In this document: positions 1-12,409 of the stretch, piece by piece
How the letters are laid out: every line of letters starts with the position of its first letter
Position numbering within the stretch: position 1 is the stretch's first letter
Assembly: GCA_026260175.1 (NCBI GenBank)
Contig: JAKCWW010002352.1
Coordinates: 16,457-58,467, forward strand
Length of the DNA stretch: 42,011 bases
DNA from: Reticulitermes lucifugus
Lineage: Eukaryota > Arthropoda > Insecta > Blattodea > Rhinotermitidae
Direction of reading: 5' to 3'
The notes under the pieces: model-generated
The model's input: the letters and a program-made list of their open reading frames with translations, nothing else
Told to the model about the DNA's origin: nothing
Database searches by the model: none
Program-made: the position numbers and the translations under genes

Positions 1-61
1 TACACAATTACAAAACAAAATACATACAGTAAATACAAGTACACACATTAGAACACCATAC

Positions 62-166
62 ACCCATTACAAAAACATCCACACCTTAACAAAAACATCC
101 ACTCCTTAACAAAAATATTCACACCTTACAAAAACACCCACACACAATACAAAAAAACACACGCAC
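62..166. repeat. 20-bp A/C-rich minisatellite
   Basis: About five diverged copies of a 20-bp unit close to CTTAACAAAAACATCCACAC run head to tail. The array fades into A/C-rich sequence on both sides and may extend past the left edge of the window. No gene is visible in it. Confidence 0.75.
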
Positions 167-175
167 ATTAAATAA

Positions 176-2429
176 TACAAAAACAACAAAAGACCCATAC
201 TGCAAAAAGAAAGAGTATCTAAGCCTAACCTAAAACCTAACGTAAATGAACCAGAGTTAAAGTAATTTGGTATACCAAGCAATGAGTATATATAAGAATA
301 TATAACAATATAAATATTATAACAATAGTGCATCTGTTGGTCAAGGGTTATGTGTTCAAATTACAATGTACGGTATGAATAGTATAAATATGACGTGAAA
401 GGTACATCTGATATATGATTTGTTTTACTGTGAGAACTGAGAAAGGAACGAACACATAGCAGTAGTTTTTATGTTTTACAATTCAAGCCAGTTAAGTTGC
501 CTTGGAACTCGTACTTTCGTTACAAAACCGTCTTCTTCACTTCTTCACTGGCTTTCTTTAAGACGATATTTTTATGTAAACGTCTCGTCTTTACACGTAG
601 CCCATAATTTCTGTCTTTCCAATCCAAACAACTTTACCACAGACTTCAAGATAAACTTTAATATCAAAGTGACATCTAGATCTCTAACGCTCAGGTCATC
701 TATTCTTATCAGAGTGGAATTCGAATTTAAAATGTCAGGATAGAGTATTCTGGAATCTCACACCGCATAAGCTGGTATCAACGTTTAGGAAGAAACTGCT
801 ACCTCCATCTCGAGGATAGAAGATGGAAATAATCGGCGCCACACCCCGTGAAAATATCTTCATATTCACTGTCGCGGAAACCTAAAATTAATTAAATCAC
901 ACAAGTTTCCAGTGTGAACCCATACAGACGTTTATACGATTGGCAGTTTATGACAGACGTCTTTAGAGGCAATAATGCTTGTACGAATATTATCCGTTTA
1001 ACGATATATATCTGCTTTGCTTCTCCACTTGTTCAATTTTCTTCTATCACGTTGTTGCTTTTTCACCGATTAAAATATTCACAAAGAAGCAACTTCACAT
1101 TTCAGTGACTATTGTAGGAACTGTCTTGGGTTCTTACAAAGCCGTACACAAATCGAACACTGTCTGATGTAACTACTGTAATAGAACGGAATACATGAGC
1201 GAATGGAATAAAATGCCCAGACTTGGATACGTACTTCCTAACACCGCAATTCTGGAAACATAAAGGTAAAGTGTGATCCACACAGTACGAAGTATCTCTT
1301 TGCTCACGTAAGATTCTTCAGTGTGTGTGTTATGGCGTACAAGAGGGGCCATCAGACCGAATTGCAGGCAAAGCATTTGCAGGAAACTGCCTGAAATTGG
1401 GCTGATAGTGTGACAGAAAGGGAAAAAGTTGGTTGACGTAAAACAGCACAAGCCGGAATACAGCCACCATTTCACATATCGCTACATACACAGATACGAG
1501 ACAACAGGTTCTTAACAGAATCCGACAAAAGCGCTGATACTCGTGCATCTAGCAACGCACCAAATATCTGCTGGAGGTGCAGATCTGCTCTGTTTTCTCG
1601 GATTTCTACTTTCACATATTCAGCATTTTTAAAACCGAAAAAACGGGATCAAGCAACAAAGCTTGTGACTTTTATGCGGAACGTGTCGCGTTCGAATTTC
1701 AACGAGACCTTGAGAGGGTTTCTGAGAATATCTTTGTGTTCCTCAGTCTCTCCAGGCAAGTTTAGGAATTGTTTACTTGAAAACCACAGACAGCAATTTC
1801 ATACATGTTTAGGAATATGTGAGAATTACATCAAGAAGAGGTAGAAATGATGCAACTAATGTAATTCGTATGCTCATACGTACAAGGACAGTAACCAGAC
1901 TGCCTTGTCTTGCCTCGGTCGTTTCATACCACTGTGTGCTTGCTCGGATATTTTTCTTACTGTATCATATGCAGGTATATGATAAAATTGTGTAAAAAAA
2001 GGGAGACATACAAAAAGATGTGAGAACTTTGTTAAAACTAAATAAACATGAGTAACAAAATATCGAATATTCGGCTGTTATTCATAGGGGATTTAAATAA
2101 ATAAGAATTAAATAAAATGTGCTGTGCGTGTAGCAAGCAAAGACCCTTCAAATTTATTTATCACAAAAGAGGGGCTGAAGTGGCCACACATGCATAACCA
2201 GACTTAGATGCGAGGATGATATTAAAATGAATTTGAAGAAGCGAGTTACAAGTTAATGGGATTAATATAACTACCATGTGGTAAGGTCCAAACGCGTGTT
2301 GCTGTGAACACGGCGTCGAATCTTTCTAAAATTAATATGTGAATGTTTCAGCTTATAAGTTTCCTGTGTAATTAATGTCTCCTATATGATTCTAACATCC
2401 ACTTCCTTACGCCCAAATATCTTCTTCTG
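176..2429. other. Stretch without a recognised gene
   Basis: Only short frames are present, for example a 90-codon frame at 471-743 and a 100-codon frame on the minus strand at 1173-1475. None shows a domain, signal peptide or repeat that I recognise. Bases 361-385 resemble the tail of the hammerhead unit near 33.06 kb (see findings). Otherwise this looks like old non-coding DNA. Confidence 0.6.
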
Positions 2430-2835
2430 TTCGTTATTCACAATGTTCTCCTCACAAAACATTATACGGGTGGTCAAATCAAGAAGAATGAGATGGCCGG
2501 GTCATGTGGCATGTAAGAGGCATAGGAAATGTGCATACAGGATTTTGGTAGAAAGCTTGAGGGAAAGAGACATCTGGAAGAACTAGGCGTAGATGGGAGG
2601 ACAATACTGAATGGATCTTAAGGAAATCGTGTGGGACAGCGTGGACTGTACTGATCTGGCCCATGATAAGCATAAGTGGCAGGCTGTTGTGATCGCTGTA
2701 ATAAACATGCGGGTTTCCTAAAACGCGGAAAATTTCTTGACTTGCTGAGAAAACATTGGTTTTTCAAGAAGGACTCTGTTGCGTGAAGTTAGTTATTCAG
2801 TCAGTCAGTTAGTTAGTTAGTTAGTTAGTTAGGTA
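2430..2835 (+). mobile_element. RTE-like LINE, 5'-truncated 3' end
   Basis: This is the C-terminal tail of a non-LTR retrotransposon polyprotein, the region after the reverse transcriptase. In one frame it reads NIIRVVKSRRMRWPGHV, a hallmark of this LINE tail in arthropods. After a frame change comes a decayed copy of the segment normally read GKRPLGRPRRRWEDN, and then the terminal block that precedes the stop. Downstream is a tail of GTTA/GTTAG repeats (about 2795-2832), as RTE-type elements often end in short tandem repeats. Everything upstream (endonuclease, RT core) is missing, which fits incomplete reverse transcription. Frameshifts and stops make it non-functional. The clade (RTE-like) is inferred from memory of similar cockroach and termite proteins; that it is a LINE tail is nearly certain. 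Confidence 0.85.
2795..2832 (+). repeat. (GTTA)n tail of LINE
   Basis: Alternating GTTA and GTCA units form a simple repeat directly after the LINE remnant. It is best read as the element's 3' tail rather than an independent microsatellite. Confidence 0.7.
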
Positions 2836-5649
2836 ATTAAGAGGTTTGTTAATTCCTTATTCACAAAATCTCTCAATCGGATGTCTTCCTTGTTATGTTA
2901 AATCACTTTTTACTCCACATGAAACAAGAAATAAGTTTATTGTCAATGTACTTTAGTTCGTATCTTTTAAGCTCAATCGACCAGACACTCAGCACATATT
3001 GCCCTTGCACTAAATCGAGATCCTTTCAGTTGCAGGCCTGTGCGAGAAACTCAGTATCAACCGAGTGTTCCGAAAGTTTCAATTACAACTTGAAGTTCTA
3101 TTACTTCAGAAACTCTGATATACTCGTAGTTTCTAATTTACAACAGTTCACAATAATTAAGGAGAGTCCAATTGTATACCTGAATCAGCTAGTTGGCCAT
3201 TTTCTGCGCCTTCCGACTGTTCTCTCTTTCTGATAAAGGGTCAGTAATATTTTGAGATGTCTGTACAAATCCCCTGTCGTAACCGGGCTTGGTAATCTTC
3301 TCTTGAATTTCTAAACTCGATTCTGGGTCTCCAAATGCCCCATCTGAGGGAAGTAAACATATTAGCTCTGTCAGAATCTGAACTGTGCTCCAACTTCAGC
3401 AGATAAGCAAGCATGGCACGTCCTGCCTTTTGGACGAGCTAGGGGTGTAACTGTGGCAGACGTCTTCGTTTTATCTTCTACCAGAAATGCACCAGCGAAT
3501 TGTCTTCATGAATTATTCTGTGCTCTCACAGCCGAAAATAAAAATATTGTGCTCTTATACATACTTTATTTGCTGTCTAATCATCCACCGAAATCAGTAC
3601 AAAAATTAATATAGGATACCGCATTGTTTAAAACTCGTTTAATGAAACGATTATTCGGTTTCTGAGCAGCCTGCATAAATAACTTGCATTATCCACAATC
3701 TTTAACTGTCAAAGTAAATACAAAATAATTTCCTAAATAGAATACAATTTTTTCTTTGAATTCCGAAGATGTTATTTTAATTCCACATTTGTACATTACG
3801 AGAAGGTTTACTTTCTTTTGGTAGGCCTACACAATTGCTGTCCTGCATAACATAGGGCACTTTTACTTACTTATAAATTATTAAGAGTGCATTTTCTGAA
3901 TGGAACATGCATCGAGACCCTCAGCCGAGATAAAATGTAACAGATGTAGAACAAAGTATTTTGAAGTCGGAAACAAGGTTCGGTAAATGCGAAAAACTAG
4001 GAGGAAACAACCAGCAAAGCGTGGTACAGAAGAAAAATGGTTGGACAAATCGAAAGCGATTCTGCATTTTACGGATCACTTTTATAACCCACTTCACTTC
4101 GTAGTCGGAAGGCTGTTATATGTCTCTGGATGTATGAAATTTAACAGACACTACTTTGAATATAAAGGAGAGAAAGAAATTGCACTTCTTGTAAAAATTG
4201 CGGTACTTGAATCAGGTCACTGTTGTTTTCTTTCCGACGTCTATACGAATATCCTAACGTATGTTAGAACATCCCTCTTGGGAGAGATGTTTTATACCTG
4301 AAGTGTAACAGGTCTTTGTTATCGCTAACAAAACTTTCAAAATTCCAGTTTCCAAAACAACTGCAATTTAGGCGGGGTATTCAAAAACAGTACTTTCTCT
4401 AGCACAATATAAAAACAAGATATTGCATTTCTCTTTATTATGAAGCCTTCAGACGAAAGTAATTGCAAAATGATACATTTTGCAGCCTATAAGGTTTTAG
4501 GAGAAAGATACGAAATTATGAGTCAGTGAAAATGATAGTTAATTACAGAAATGTTCGTACTCCCTTCTGCACCGTCGAAAAAGTTACTATTTCTCAGTCA
4601 ATTACAGTAAACATATTCAATTAGCCAAGATATAGGCCTATATGTAATGATATCGCTTTAAGTCAGGGATGTAGGATATGTTCGTAGAAACACCGACGTG
4701 GACAGTCAGTCATTCAGTCAGTCCAGTGGTCCTTTGTTGTTTTAGAGTTCTGTCCCGAATTTAAATACAGGGCATAAATTTGGCTAAGACGGTCTTGATC
4801 ACGCTATCCGGTCTGCGCGTCGAAAAGTGAAACCTCAGCCTCCAGCATATGAAGCGTCACAATGATAATCGCTCTACTGGGATATTCTGTAGCTGTTAAA
4901 ATTTGTAATTTAGTGAACACGTTTCGGCAGTAAATATAATATGTTTTGAACAAATACGTTCAAGTAATCCCCTTTACTACTGGTTTGTCCTGCAGATTTC
5001 ACTTCTTTCATTCTGAACGTCATAGTATTCTGGGTACATGATTTTTAAAGTGTTTTATTTAACGGCGCTCTGAATTGCTAAAATTAATTAGCATCCAACA
5101 TAATTAATAAAATGTGAGTATACAGAATTTGTGTAGTGATAGTGACAGAGAAAAATCGATGTACTGGGAGGAAAACTTTCCCAACTGCCTCTTTGACCAC
5201 CATAAATTCCAAATGGAGAGCCATGTGTGTGTGTACAGAATTAAATGGAAATATCAATAAAACTGAAAAACTAATCTTAGTTGAAGCATTGCTATTAAAT
5301 GTGCTTACAAGCGTAACACAATAAGACATATTTGATATCATCTGCAGAGAAGCATCGTATGAAGTTAACCCACCTAACAGCTAACAGCAAAAAGTCAGTC
5401 ACTTCAAACTGTCAATGTCTGCTACTGAATATTCTGACAGCAGTAGTAAACCGCGCACGAGTAGAGTTTCTTTATCCTAGTTATTTCAGTTCACGCCTTG
5501 ATTTCACTTCCTAAGGATCCTTTCGCAAGGAGTGCCACTCATAATGGTTTCGTAGTATACATAACTCCCACTGCACGCATAAACAACCGAAATGACCTTA
5601 AGGTTTCTTTCATATAAACAGCCTTTCTCTCAACATCGTAAAAAAATAA
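2836..5649. other. Stretch without a recognised gene
   Basis: Frames up to about 112 codons (2895-3233 and 3987-4301) show no recognisable domain. A short CAGT-type repeat sits at about 4706-4722. The 10-base palindrome GTAGGCCTAC occurs at 3821-3830, and its 8-base core again at 4633-4640. Bases 4915-4927 hold a GAAACGTG string on the minus strand that lacks the rest of a hammerhead fold. Confidence 0.55.
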
Positions 5650-5659
5650 GAAAATATCT

Positions 5660-5725
5660 AGTTATTATTATTATTATTATTACGGGCACGAAAACTTTAG
5701 GCCTTTGGACCAGGTTTCCAGCCAT
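5660..5725 (-). mobile_element. Short SINE-like element with (TAA)n tail, copy 1
   Basis: Read on the minus strand, a short core containing GGCCTAAAGTTTTCGTG is followed by a (TAA)n tail at 5660-5683. The core aligns with the insertion at 5800-5884 (GGCCTAATTCGTGGCGG followed by ATT repeats), which suggests two members of one small retroposon family. The 5' boundary is uncertain and I saw no target duplication for this copy. Confidence 0.45.
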
Positions 5726-5786
5726 TTAATATATTGTTCGTGCCTGCTAATGGACAAAGTGAGCAAATGAAACTGCTGCAATGGTT

Positions 5787-5897
5787 TACGGATTCACAAT
5801 AATATAATAATAATAATAATAATAATAATCAACCGCCACGAATTAGGCCTTAATAGACCCCTTTCGGCCTCGTCTAATAGTCTCTACGGATTCACAA
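5787..5897 (-). mobile_element. Short ATT-tailed SINE insertion with 13-bp target duplication
   Basis: An 85-bp insertion (5800-5884) is bracketed by identical 13-bp copies of TACGGATTCACAA at 5787-5799 and 5885-5897. On the minus strand the insert has a GC-rich core (GGCCGAAAGGGGTCTATTAA then GGCCTAATTCGTGG) and ends in ATT repeats. Target duplication plus 3' simple repeat is the signature of target-primed retroposition. The insert is short, so it is a 5'-truncated SINE or the 3' end of a longer element. Confidence 0.7.
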
Positions 5898-6176
5898 AGA
5901 GCTTACAAATATTGTTTCTACAATATCTCCCGTAAACATAAGAATTTATGGACTTCTGCGCAAGTATCCATAAAGCAACGAGACTCACTCACACTGCAGA
6001 TTTGGAGCAGACAGACAGTACCAGAACTGATATTGATAAATTCATCAATGAAAAATCATGAATGTAAAATGAAAATAAGCAGTATAACTTTTAAACATTG
6101 TATAATTATAATAGGCATTTCTATTAATTTGAAAATTTCACTGAAGCCCTGGAAGATATCCACGTGAACACTGGGG

Positions 6177-6404
6177 AAAATGTAACCGAACATTATTGGA
6201 GCAGTTCGGTTCTCCCTGCCCACTCTTCTATATATAGTAGGCAGAAGAAAGGACCAGGTGTCCCGCGCCAGTTAGCGTTCAGTAAAGGAAAGGAGTAGAC
6301 GAATGGTATTGTGCTGATGTTTGTATTGTTATAATGGAGAAATAAAGTTAAACCATTGAAAAGAACAGTCTCATAATTTGGTGTATCAAACTAAAAATGT
6401 AACC
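6177..6404. mobile_element. LTR-like unit between 11-bp direct repeats
   Basis: AAAATGTAACC occurs at 6177-6187 and again at 6394-6404, about 206 bp apart. The left copy opens with TGTAACC, as LTRs begin with TG. Inside are a TATATATAG promoter-like box (6231-6239) and an AATAAA polyadenylation-like signal (6341-6346), with a TTTGGTGT string near the right end like those next to insect Gypsy-type LTRs. It could be a solo LTR in which the apparent direct repeat belongs to the element. The repeat is longer than normal LTR target duplications, so another retroposon type is equally possible. Confidence 0.35.
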
Positions 6405-9400
6405 AGCAACGATCGGTTATAACATGACCCTCAATCTGAAAAGCGCTGCTTCTAAAACAACGTCAATGGTGAAGCCATCGTGAAGACCAAAACACGGCAA
6501 TGCGAGCACGTGGTCAAAGCCCGCCATTTAAAGTAAAATAAATTTATCCAATGATTTTCTTTTTACGAAGCAATGGCATGACACACGTAGACAATCTAGC
6601 TTGTCAGAAACATCAAAATGTTTATGTGAAAATATATTCACATTAAATACAAGCGAGAATATTCCTCAAGCCACATACAGTAAAATTCATCTGAGAAACG
6701 GGTAACATGACTCCATTAATGTTAGTCAACAACGGTTTAAATGATCTCGACTCGTGACCATAAACCTTGTAATAGTACTGATCAAGCGACTCGTGGGAAT
6801 GTAATGTGAGTAACGTTGCAAACTCTAATGAATTTGCGCTCCATTAAACAGTATAACAATGGTTCCAACAGCAGCAGTTTGCTTTTATTAGTGGTTAAAA
6901 ACGAGTTATGACAATCGGACGCGTTATTGTATCCTCTGGGATATACAGTTACAAATTTCATGACGGGCTGTGCTAAAAAAAGTTAAGTGTTATGAGAAAA
7001 TACACGAATTCCAAAGAACGACGTCTGTGGCATAGGGGTGAACTAGTGCAACACTTAATATACGTTAATTTGTGTGATCCTAATCGTACTAAGGCTTTCT
7101 TTACTGAACTATGTGTATTGTAATGATTCACAACTGCGGCCACGTGGACACTATTACTGCTTTCGTGAGAAATTTAAAATCGCGAGAAATAATCATGTTC
7201 AGTGTCTTGCAAAGTAAAGTGATGATGATGATGATAATGTAAAATATTTCTGTACAATGGCGACAAAATTGGGGATGACGATAACATTTACACAGGTAAA
7301 CAGAGTTACATAATATAAAATACAACAAAGTTTTAAATACACTAATATGTTGATTCCAAACCTGAACACAAATTTGGTATTACTTCATAGCTTTAAAGGA
7401 AACAATAACAACTATTGTTAGTTAATATGTTTACACAACAACACTGCAAATGCTGTACCCCGAGATGTTGTGCATAGACTTTACCACGGCGCTTTTCATT
7501 TCGAAAATATCATACGGTTTCACGGTACACAATTAAATTTAATTTCATTTAATCCCGTAAGAAAAGTATACCTTCCTTGCGTCGACTTTCACGAAAATCA
7601 CAATCACTCACTAAAGTTTTATGGACATGTCCCATAGAGACGTTTATCCAAATCGGACAAAGTTCTTGAACGTAGGGCAAAACTTCATGTACACTCTTAC
7701 GTAAATTATACACCACTTTTCACGAAATTCTTAGTTATTAAACGAAATAATATGGGGATCTTTCTACACAGAATTTCATCAATTTGTCACAAATATGTAA
7801 ATGACGGGTAGAAATTTATTTACGCCCTTATGTACGGTGTGACTGTCACTGTGCCGGTTTTCACGAACTTTGTGCTTGCTCGACAACTCCTCTAGCAGGT
7901 TTAATGAAAAACCCGAGATACACTTCAGTTGCAGGTACTAGGTGACAATCGTACGGACGTACATGATCTATTTTTACTCCGTAAACAACGCCTGATACGA
8001 GTCGCGTAGTGGATGCTGGCACAGACTGCTTATCGTGTCAGAATGTGAGAATGTGATGTTTAAGGGCGAATAAAAGTTTATTCTCATTTTAATGACGTCA
8101 TTATGTCACAAGATTAATAAATGATACGCACATTTATCTGGTCTGAATGCAAATAATAAAGTATAAAAAAACCTGTATGCGTTACAAATTGCTGCTGTAA
8201 CTTTATGATCACCGTATCCGATTTAATTACAACCAGCTTCATTTGTACAGTCTACTGTAAAGTATGAGGACTTATTGAGCTGCGTTTTTAGCTTTCGTGA
8301 TATGTAATAAAAATGTATCAGATACACGGACTAGATAGAGACAAACGTTGGGACAATTCGATCGTGGCCTATTTCAGTGCACAAGACCAACTTTTTCGTT
8401 AATGAAAACACACCTGTGGTTGGTAGTGATGGTGTCTGCAACGGAGATAATTAAGATGAATACGTGTGCGACGACTATGACATAAGACAAAAAGGAGGAG
8501 GATGATGATAACGAAAACAAATGCGGTGACTGTAACGGTGATAACGAGGCTGATGATGACAAGGACTACAATGCTCGACAATCATCTAATGTGGTGACTT
8601 CGTTCAGAAAACCCTCAGTTTCACTACACGCTTTATTGCTAACCTACACTACAGAATGGTTCTAGCTTCACTGTAAACGGAATTTTACTATAGAGCTACT
8701 TGTTTAATTAGACACTACCGTCATACAAGCTAAAAGTACAGTTTCACCCAATAATGCACATAAGGCAACCCAATGGCGAATTTCTTGCATATACGTTTAA
8801 TGTATGTACTGAAAAACTGCTCTTAATGCACGGGGACAGGGGATAAACCCATTTCTAAAGTACATAACTAAGATATATCATTATATATACATTATATACA
8901 ACTTATATCATTCCATTGTTTTCAGAAAACTGACAATTCTGCAGCCTACGTTTTCACTAAATAAACTTACACTGCAATTTACAACGGCAGAGTTTTGGTA
9001 AAATCCGAATGCACGCCACAGCTGCGAACTGAATAGGTCGCCGCTCGGTTCAATTGAAGGGCAGTATAGGAGGGTTTTGTTTTGGACAAAGTAACACTGG
9101 GACAGGTTTTCTCTGAGTGCTTCGGTTTCCTTGTCAGTATCACTCTACGAACGCTCCATACTTGTATTCATCTACCTATCACTGATTGCACATAATTTTG
9201 GTTAACTTTGTCGCTAAATAAACGGCTGAACAATTTAAAACAAAAATAGAAAACCGAGACAGGTTTATTTGTGTGAATTTCACATGTCCAAATGACCTGG
9301 CACACAAAGCTACGGCGCATTAATCGAATCGAGTCCAATTAAGTCGAACACAGTCATAAGGCCTGGCTCACTAAGATATTTCAAAGACAGTTCCCATCTG

Positions 9401-9406
9401 CAGTGC
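6405..9406. other. Stretch without a recognised gene
   Basis: No coding region is recognised. A small GAT repeat occurs at 7220-7240, and a looser GAY-rich stretch at 8420-8585 produces artificial Ser/Val/Ile-rich frames on the minus strand. The remainder is unremarkable AT-rich DNA. Confidence 0.6.
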
Positions 9407-9440
9407 ACTCGACTCGACTCGACTCGACTCGACTCGACTC
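9407..9440. repeat. (ACTCG)n pentanucleotide microsatellite
   Basis: Nearly seven perfect copies of a 5-bp unit ACTCG. It is GC-richer than its surroundings and has no interruptions, suggesting a young expansion. Confidence 0.95.
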
Positions 9441-9485
9441 ATGTAGCGTGACAGATGATACACGGATATAAGAAACACATACTGG

Positions 9486-9600
9486 TCTGCCAAAGCGGCA
9501 TCTTAGAGGTACATATTCAATTCGACTACCCTAGGCTCGATTCTGTTAGTGTGTCCGGCTCCTAAGGGCAATAAAGGATTGGATGTGTTTGGGGACGAAG
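9486..9600 (+). mobile_element. Possible tRNA-derived SINE head
   Basis: CTGCCAAAGCGGC (about 9487-9499) resembles a pol III A box and AGGCTCGATTCTG (about 9532-9544) resembles a B box, at the spacing expected within a tRNA. The sequence after the B box does not match the other SINE families in this window. The cloverleaf is not convincing enough for a tRNA gene, so a decayed SINE head is preferred. Confidence 0.35.
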
Positions 9601-12170
9601 TGCGGAGGTAAATATGTATTTGAATCTAAAAAAAAAGCAAGTGACAGGACTATGGGGAGAATTTCTCGTACCTTCTTGTTTCCTTAGCATAACTGTTGGA
9701 TTTCTTTTGAGAAACAAAGCCAACCAATCTTTTACTGCTTGTTTTGAAGATATGTTGATATATGCTTAATTCTCTTAGCCTCTGCAAAATCATATGCATT
9801 ATAATGCGCTGCAGTATAGCCCGAACAAAGCTGGGCTGTACTGCCCCACCAGGCTTCAGTCTTTTCATACGACAAATACAAAATTTGTGTGTGGTTACTT
9901 TCAACTGATTCAAGCTCTAAATAAGCTTCAGGGGAAGTATGACAACACAAATTTAAAAAATGGTGCCCTTGCCTTGAATTGTTTGAAGCGTCAAATTTAA
10001 TAACAGAATGGACAAAACAAACCTTTTTTCTTTACTGCACGGAAAAGGTATCGGAATGGCGCCCAACCATTATGGGGTGGTTTATCAGGTCTGTCAGCAT
10101 GTTTCAGTACATGTCAGATATTTATGTCACCTACCGGGTTGAAGATATACTAATGCGCAGAATTACCCAATACGCAGAATTCCTCCGCTCTCCCCTATAT
10201 AAGCTTCTTTGTAGATTCACGCTAGTAGAGTCTTCAAAAACTGTACTGTGACATCTTCTATGTAGGAGAAGGCTAAAATAGGAAATGAATTTTTTTTACT
10301 TGTGCCACTTTACTGGCGAAAGTGCGGCATACCTCTGCCTTCTACAGCATCTGGCGGGATACGAAAACAAAGTACGTTTTCAATGAAAGCAAGCTTAGTT
10401 ACAATAAAATAGATGTGGATTGTGGAAACGACATTTGAGCCAACGGCAGACGTACGTGTAATTCATTTGTAAATCTGCTTAACACCTTGCAGTTGACAAT
10501 GGAACTTATGTACACACACACACGCACACGTCATTACATTTTCTCCATCCCTCTGGAAACGTACGAGCTGCTTTACAAATGCTGTCACACTCACAAAGAT
10601 TTTTACACGCTTTGGTTCTATCTTGCTGTGAGAATGACGCCGTAATTTAACAAAGGCAGCGTGATCACTGCTGCTGATTGACAATCATGAACTCCTCTCA
10701 GGGGACCAATATCACTGACGCAAAATTAATTAACCGTCCATACACCATTATGTCTGGCCACCTCTTGTCTTACAAATCAGAATGCAGGGAAAAGTAACGT
10801 GTAATCGTACTATAAACACTTTACAATTATCAACGTAAAACATGTATATATTTCAACTAAGGCTCTACAAATATATAAATTATTTATAAATGTCCAATTA
10901 AAATAAACAGACCTCGCTCCATAATCACAACGTGGCGTTCGTTAGTCTCCTCAGCACACGACTGCATAAGCTGATAAGTGTTGCAACTCAGTGTAAAGCC
11001 GTACCGTTTTTTTAAACCAGCTGTGATTAATCATTCACATAAAAACGTCAAACGATCGAAGACACGCTGAAAGGCCATTACACAAGAAAGATCGGCTTCT
11101 GATAGACACACCTTGGAAAAACACAGCCTTTACGAAAGTGCATTAGATTCACTTCTACACTGCAAGCGATCAGCTGGTCTAATATACTCTCGCGTAAACA
11201 CATACCGGATTGCACGGAACCCGAAAGTGAAAAGGTGTCAACTAGGTGATGCTGGATTATTGTCCATAGTATGAGGTGGCACAACACTTAGATGTAAGCG
11301 ACGTTTAGGCAGTTACCCTTACGAATATTTTAGGTGAAACGTCATCATTGCACTAACATAATGTTTTACTGTTTTTGTGCAGATATTAACCTCAGCACAG
11401 CGGGTTAATACTATGCAACAGTACAAAATACCTGGCACTAAAATGACACGCAATCACATCAGGACGGGGGTAAGGACAACTTCTGAAACGTCGTGTGTAC
11501 GGACAACGGATGTCATTGTAATAACAGTGTGATGAATATTTTATGAGCCTGTTTACTGACATCAAAACTGTATTGTGAGACGGCATGGAATATGCGAGCG
11601 CAGAAAGAAGCATTACTTACAGAACATGCAGATTGCTCTGACGAGTCTCTTGCCGTGTTTTTGTGATAAATTGCCCTAAAAAATGTGGTTCACGTCAAAT
11701 AATACAGGATCTCTCCTTTATCGCGGCATGGAACACGGCACCTTTACGGCATAGAATGCTTGCATCTGCAAGACATCACGTGATAACTGCGGCGCTCAGG
11801 CCAACGATAAAACAAACGCACTTTATTACTTTATAGACATTTATTCGTCTGTTAACCAAAGGCCATGCGTAATAATTTTATCTGAGGTAAAATCCTTTCA
11901 GAAAAACTTTAGCGATCGCGGGTGTGTGTGACAGAAAACAGTGCTTAGAAAGGTAAAAGAACATAAAGAAGCCAAACACCTTCTTCATCATGCATCGGCT
12001 TTGTTATACCTCGGTTTGTAAAGGGGTTTGGGCTACTGCAGTGATGACAACAGCGTCTTGTATTAAAGTTATAGGCTCCTAACTTCGCTGCATACTGTTT
12101 TAATTTGTCTGATAGGATTTTCATATAAAATAAACAAAAATTAAAAAATTCCTTGAGGAGCCCATGTACG
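9601..12170. other. Stretch without a recognised gene
   Basis: Overlapping frames of 68-90 codons on both strands at 9650-10251 show nothing I recognise. A short CA-rich stretch lies at 10511-10530. Frames at 10463-10684, 11078-11287 and 11392-11613 on the minus strand also lack recognisable features. Confidence 0.55.
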
Positions 12171-12175
12171 GTAAT

Positions 12176-12409
12176 TTAGGGTGAATGGAACCACAAAGTG
12201 GAAAATCAGTTGGTACGCTGTTTTTACTGGCGGGAAACCCATTCCGATATCATTGTTGGTGAGGCTGGTCACTCCTCAGCAATATATATTTTTCTGTTCT
12301 CATTAATATCCATCTTTAATGCTGTATGAAATCATGTAATGGTTCTACACTGCCCCATTAACTCGCCAGCTTGTGGGTGAACAGGGCCAGCAGTTAGGGT
12401 GAATGGAAC
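12176..12409. repeat. Pair of 16-bp direct repeats
   Basis: TTAGGGTGAATGGAAC occurs at 12176-12191 and 12394-12409, 218 bp apart and in the same orientation. They may be termini of two related DNA transposons, or a target duplication around a ~200-bp insertion. Sequence alone does not decide. Confidence 0.8.

Noticed and set aside
4915..4945. GCCGAAACGTGTTCAC on the minus strand, resembling the 3' half of a hammerhead core
   Set aside because: No CUGANGA string or pairing stem upstream within a plausible distance.
8374..8581. Ser/Val-rich open frames on the minus strand
   Set aside because: They arise from GAT/GAC-rich low-complexity sequence on the plus strand.
12176..12409. 16-bp direct repeats as a simple target-site duplication
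   Set aside because: The sequence between them has no tail or termini typical of one insertion, and the repeat itself looks like a transposon end.
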